A stretch of 64,000 bases of DNA from positions 1 to 64,000 of the forward strand of contig CAILJM010000006.1 in NCBI GenBank assembly GCA_903834515.1, written 5' to 3'. Of the stretch, positions 61,093 to 64,000 are shown in pieces. The position numbers and the translations under genes are program-made. The first letter of the stretch is position 1. Each line of letters starts with the position of its first letter. The notes beneath the pieces were generated by a model. That model was not told the origin of the DNA. It ran no database searches and saw only the letters and a program-made list of their open reading frames with translations. Origin of the DNA: an uncultured Actinomycetes bacterium. GTDB lineage: Bacteria; Actinomycetota; Actinomycetes; Nanopelagicales; Nanopelagicaceae.

Positions 61093-64000
61093 ATGAGTTC
61101 ATTCAACTTTCCAAATGACCCGTTCTCCCGAGGCAATTCAGGCAATTCTGGCGGCTCAGGTGGTTCAGGTTCGGGATCGCCATTTAACTTCGGTCCACGT
61201 AAGAAAGTCGGGCCACTTCCACTCACCATTGCGGCGCTTGTGCTTATCGGAATTGTGCTTATCTCACTCAGCGGCTTCTATGCCGATGTCTTATGGTTCC
61301 GCTCGGTTCACTTCTCATCCGTCTGGCGCACAACCCTCTTCACGAAAGCTGAACTCTTTGCAGCCTTTGGGTTAATTACCTCATTTATCATCACAACGAA
61401 TATTTACCTGGCCTATCGGAATCGACCTGTCTATGTTCCTACCTCGTTAGAGGCTGACAATATTGAGCGATACCGAGGCCAACTCGATCCGATCAAGCGC
61501 TACGTTCTTATGGGGCTCGCACTCGCCGTCTTTTATTTTGCTGGCATGTCTGGATCTCGCTTATGGCAGCAGTGGCTACCCTTTAAGAATTCCTCCCCAT
61601 TTGGTGTGAAAGATCCACAATTTGGATTGGATATATCTTTCTTTGCCTTCAAGTTGCCTCTCTATGAAGCGTTGATTGGGTGGGCGATTTCAACGCTCTT
61701 ACTTACACTCATCGTTACAGCCGGTGTTCATTACCTTTACGGGGGAATTCGTCCACAGGTGCAGGAAGATCGCACATCTGTATCGGCTCGAGTTCAGCTC
61801 TCTGTTCTTCTTGGACTCTTGGTTCTCGTGAAGGCAGTTGCCTATTGGTTTGATCGATATACCTTGGCGCTCAAGTCAGGTCGCCTCATCACAGGTCTCT
61901 CCTACACCGATGTGAATGCGACCCTTCCGGCAAAGGCGATTCTTGCCGGTATCGCGATCGTCTGCGCCTTACTATTTTTTGCAAATATCGTTCGTCGCTC
62001 TTGGGTATTGCCAGCGGCGGGGGTCTCCCTCATGGTTATCTCCTCGCTCCTCATTGCGGGAATCTATCCAGCTTTTATCCAACAGTTCCAAGTCAAGCCA
62101 TCTGAATCTTCGAAAGAAGCCCCGTATATTCAACGTAATATTGATGCAACGCGGGCTGCGTACGGCCTCGATAAAGTTCTCATTAAGGATTACCAGGCAA
62201 CAACATCAGTATCCTCTGGACAACTTTCTGGGGATGCGCTTACGGTTTCTAATACTCGCTTAATCGATCCAAATGTGGTTTCCGCAACCTTCCGTCAGTT
62301 ACAACAGATCAAGCCTTATTACACATTCCCAGACTCACTCGATATGGATCGGTATGTTATTAACGGCAAGAGCCGAGATGCCGTTGTGGCTGTGCGTGAA
62401 TTAAATATTGCCGGAAGCCCAGTGAGAAACTGGATTAACGATCACCTCGTCTACACCCACGGCTTTGGATTCGTCGGGGCATATGCGAACACGGTTGATG
62501 CCGATGGAAAACCGGCCTTTGCCGTTGGAAATATACCTCCGACAAATGGCCTTGGTGCATTCCAACCTCGAATCTATTTTGGTGAGAATGTTCCTGACTA
62601 CTCCATTATCGGCGGCACAAAGAGCTCAACAGCAACAGAGCTTGATTACCCTGATGACGCTTCAGCGAACGGCCAAAAGAACTACACATACACCGGAACA
62701 GGTGGCGTGCCAATGGGATCGATGTTTACTCGCTTGCTCTTCGCGATTAAATATAAAGAGCAGAGAATTGTGCTCTCAAATCTTATTAACAAAGACTCCA
62801 AGATCCTCTTTAATCGCAATCCCATGGAACGCGTACAGAAAGTAGCGCCTTGGCTTACCTTGGATGGCAACGAGTATCCAGCGATTGTTAATGGCCACGT
62901 GATCTGGATTATCGATGGATATACAACATCTGCTGGATATCCATATTCGAAGGTGACAAATCTCAATGCCGCAACGACCAACTCGGTGAGTGCTTCAACA
63001 ACGTCGGTTGCACCACTCGCAGATCAAAATGTGAACTACATCCGAAATTCGGTGAAGGCAACAGTTGATGCCTATGATGGAACTGTCCACCTCTATCAAT
63101 GGGATGCCAAAGATCCGGTTCTTCAAACCTGGTCTAAAGCCTACCCAGGCACAGTGGAGCCGAAGAGCGCGATTTCAGCTTCTCTCCTTAAGCACATTCG
63201 CTACCCTGAGGACTTATTCAACGTTCAACGCGACGTTTTAAGCACGTACCACGTTGATTCAGCAAGCGCCTTCTACGGAGGACAAGATTTCTGGCGTATT
63301 CCAAGTGACCCTTCATCTCTTGGCGCAAATGCCGCAACACAGCCTCCGTATTACCAGACGATGCAACTTCCAGGGGAGAAGGGCGCATCCTTCTCGCTCT
63401 CGACTAGTTTCGTGCCAAAGGGAGGCCGTCAAAATCTCACAGCCTTTGCTGTTGTGAATTCTGATGCGGGTCCAAATTACGGAAAAATAACTGTCTTACA
63501 ACTTCCTCGCTCAACAAATATCTCTGGGCCTTCTCAAGTCGCCTCAAATTTTGAAGCGAAGCCAGATGTAGCGCAGGCTCTCTCATTGCTTCGCCAAGGT
63601 GGATCAGATGTAGTGCTTGGAAACTTGCTGACTCTTCCAGTGGGTAGCGGGTTGCTCTATGTGCAACCGGTTTATGTACGTGCAACAGCGAACTCCGCGG
63701 CATATCCACTTCTTCAGAAGGTGCTCATAAGTTTTGGCGATCAAATTGGCTTTGATAACACCTTGCAGGGAGCGCTCGATCAAGTCTTCGGTGGAAATGC
63801 AGGAACAACGTTGACTAACAACTCTGGTTCAGCAACTTCGAGTTCATCTTCGAGTGGCACGATCAGTGGTTCTTTGAGTTCTGCACTTGCTGCAGCGCAA
63901 TCTGCACTCTCAGATTCCCAAAAAGCGCTAAAGAATGGTGATTTCACTGCCTATGGCCAAGCACAGAGCAGATTGAAATCAGCTATTGCTGCAGCGATTC
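61093..64000 (+). CDS. UPF0182 family large membrane protein (3' end beyond window)
   Basis: Open for 969 codons to the window edge. A Gly/Ser-rich N-terminus (GNSGNSGGSGGSGSGSPFNF) leads to about seven transmembrane helices (residues 45-345), then a large extracytoplasmic domain (THGFGFVGAYANTVDADGKP, ERVQKVAPWLTLDGNEYPAI, WDAKDPVLQTWSKAYPG) and a Ser/Ala-rich C-terminal region. This is the UPF0182 pattern (Rv3193c-like); the function is unknown. TAGAGT (61080-61085) lies 7 nt before ATG 61093, so the transcript may be leaderless. Confidence 0.93.
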   Translation, partial: MSSFNFPNDPFSRGNSGNSGGSGGSGSGSPFNFGPRKKVGPLPLTIAALVLIGIVLISLSGFYADVLWFRSVHFSSVWRTTLFTKAELFAAFGLITSFIITTNIYLAYRNRPVYVPTSLEADNIERYRGQLDPIKRYVLMGLALAVFYFAGMSGSRLWQQWLPFKNSSPFGVKDPQFGLDISFFAFKLPLYEALIGWAISTLLLTLIVTAGVHYLYGGIRPQVQEDRTSVSARVQLSVLLGLLVLVKAVAYWFDRYTLALKSGRLITGLSYTDVNATLPAKAILAGIAIVCALLFFANIVRRSWVLPAAGVSLMVISSLLIAGIYPAFIQQFQVKPSESSKEAPYIQRNIDATRAAYGLDKVLIKDYQATTSVSSGQLSGDALTVSNTRLIDPNVVSATFRQLQQIKPYYTFPDSLDMDRYVINGKSRDAVVAVRELNIAGSPVRNWINDHLVYTHGFGFVGAYANTVDADGKPAFAVGNIPPTNGLGAFQPRIYFGENVPDYSIIGGTKSSTATELDYPDDASANGQKNYTYTGTGGVPMGSMFTRLLFAIKYKEQRIVLSNLINKDSKILFNRNPMERVQKVAPWLTLDGNEYPAIVNGHVIWIIDGYTTSAGYPYSKVTNLNAATTNSVSASTTSVAPLADQNVNYIRNSVKATVDAYDGTVHLYQWDAKDPVLQTWSKAYPGTVEPKSAISASLLKHIRYPEDLFNVQRDVLSTYHVDSASAFYGGQDFWRIPSDPSSLGANAATQPPYYQTMQLPGEKGASFSLSTSFVPKGGRQNLTAFAVVNSDAGPNYGKITVLQLPRSTNISGPSQVASNFEAKPDVAQALSLLRQGGSDVVLGNLLTLPVGSGLLYVQPVYVRATANSAAYPLLQKVLISFGDQIGFDNTLQGALDQVFGGNAGTTLTNNSGSATSSSSSSGTISGSLSSALAAAQSALSDSQKALKNGDFTAYGQAQSRLKSAIAAAI

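Noticed and set aside
60936-61229. Minus-strand open frame with repeated FEPAK units
   Set aside because: It is only the 15-nt tandem repeat read in reverse across the end of one gene and the start of another; no start signal or recognisable protein.

Overview
The window is 64 kb of a compact, streamlined actinobacterial chromosome. About 60 protein genes are packed with very short gaps, many start/stop overlaps of the ATGA or TAATG type, and convergent genes that share or abut stop codons. Gene order matches conserved actinobacterial blocks: mfd-lipoprotein-mazG-eno-ftsB-DUF501-ppx; greA-DUF4307-(small protein)-Z-isoprenyl synthase; and adnA-adnB-nudC-uvrD2-whiB7-ThiF-like-DUF2342-UPF0182, which I recall as the Mycobacterium Rv3193c-Rv3202c order. 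WhiB7, DUF501, DUF4307, DUF3817, DUF5679 and UPF0182 also point to Actinomycetota. Moderate GC and small intergenic regions suggest a small-genome aquatic lineage such as Nanopelagicales (acI) or a relative; that placement is inference.

Layout: 1-308 start of ppc (minus strand). 437-8966 transcription-coupled repair, nucleotide house-cleaning, enolase, division protein, exopolyphosphatase and uracil-DNA glycosylase. 8994-13895 two tRNAs enclosing NAD(P)HX repair and a pseudouridine-degradation operon. 13963-17474 accessory region: a monooxygenase-like gene running into the stump of a sugar ABC transporter, an orphan LacI regulator, DUF1349 and SDR genes. 17539-21068 FMN-riboswitch-controlled riboflavin operon. 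21083-28429 SDR, NlpC/P60 hydrolase, two efflux MFS genes and a DrrAB-type ABC exporter. 28468-33802 greA, SURF1, isoprenyl synthase, PhoH and a lysozyme-like protein. 33799-41044 fumarase, exonuclease VII, ispH, glpK/glpD. 41052-45718 RmuC, YchF, TypA. 45817-55817 AdnAB recombinase, EEP hydrolase, NudC, UvrD2-like helicase. 55840-56605 whiB7 with a complete antibiotic-responsive leader. 56505-64000 ThiF-like protein, zinc ribbon, metallopeptidases, small repeats, and the start of a UPF0182 membrane protein.

The most notable points are: (1) a tRNA with a Leu UAA anticodon and Leu-type acceptor stem but a class I body with a 5-nt variable loop; (2) a recurrent TANNNT-N6/7-start codon arrangement at about 17 genes, pointing to widespread leaderless transcription, including one shared bidirectional -10 between glpK and glpD; (3) a whiB7 leader in which a leaderless 76-codon uORF ends just before a strong terminator; (4) the conserved 3' ends of whiB7 (AT-hook) and a ThiF-like gene (HPECGC) encoded on opposite strands of the same DNA; (5) an MFS gene whose only sensible start is ATT, overlapping the upstream stop as TAATT; (6) a riboflavin riboswitch with a clear Shine-Dalgarno sequestering hairpin.
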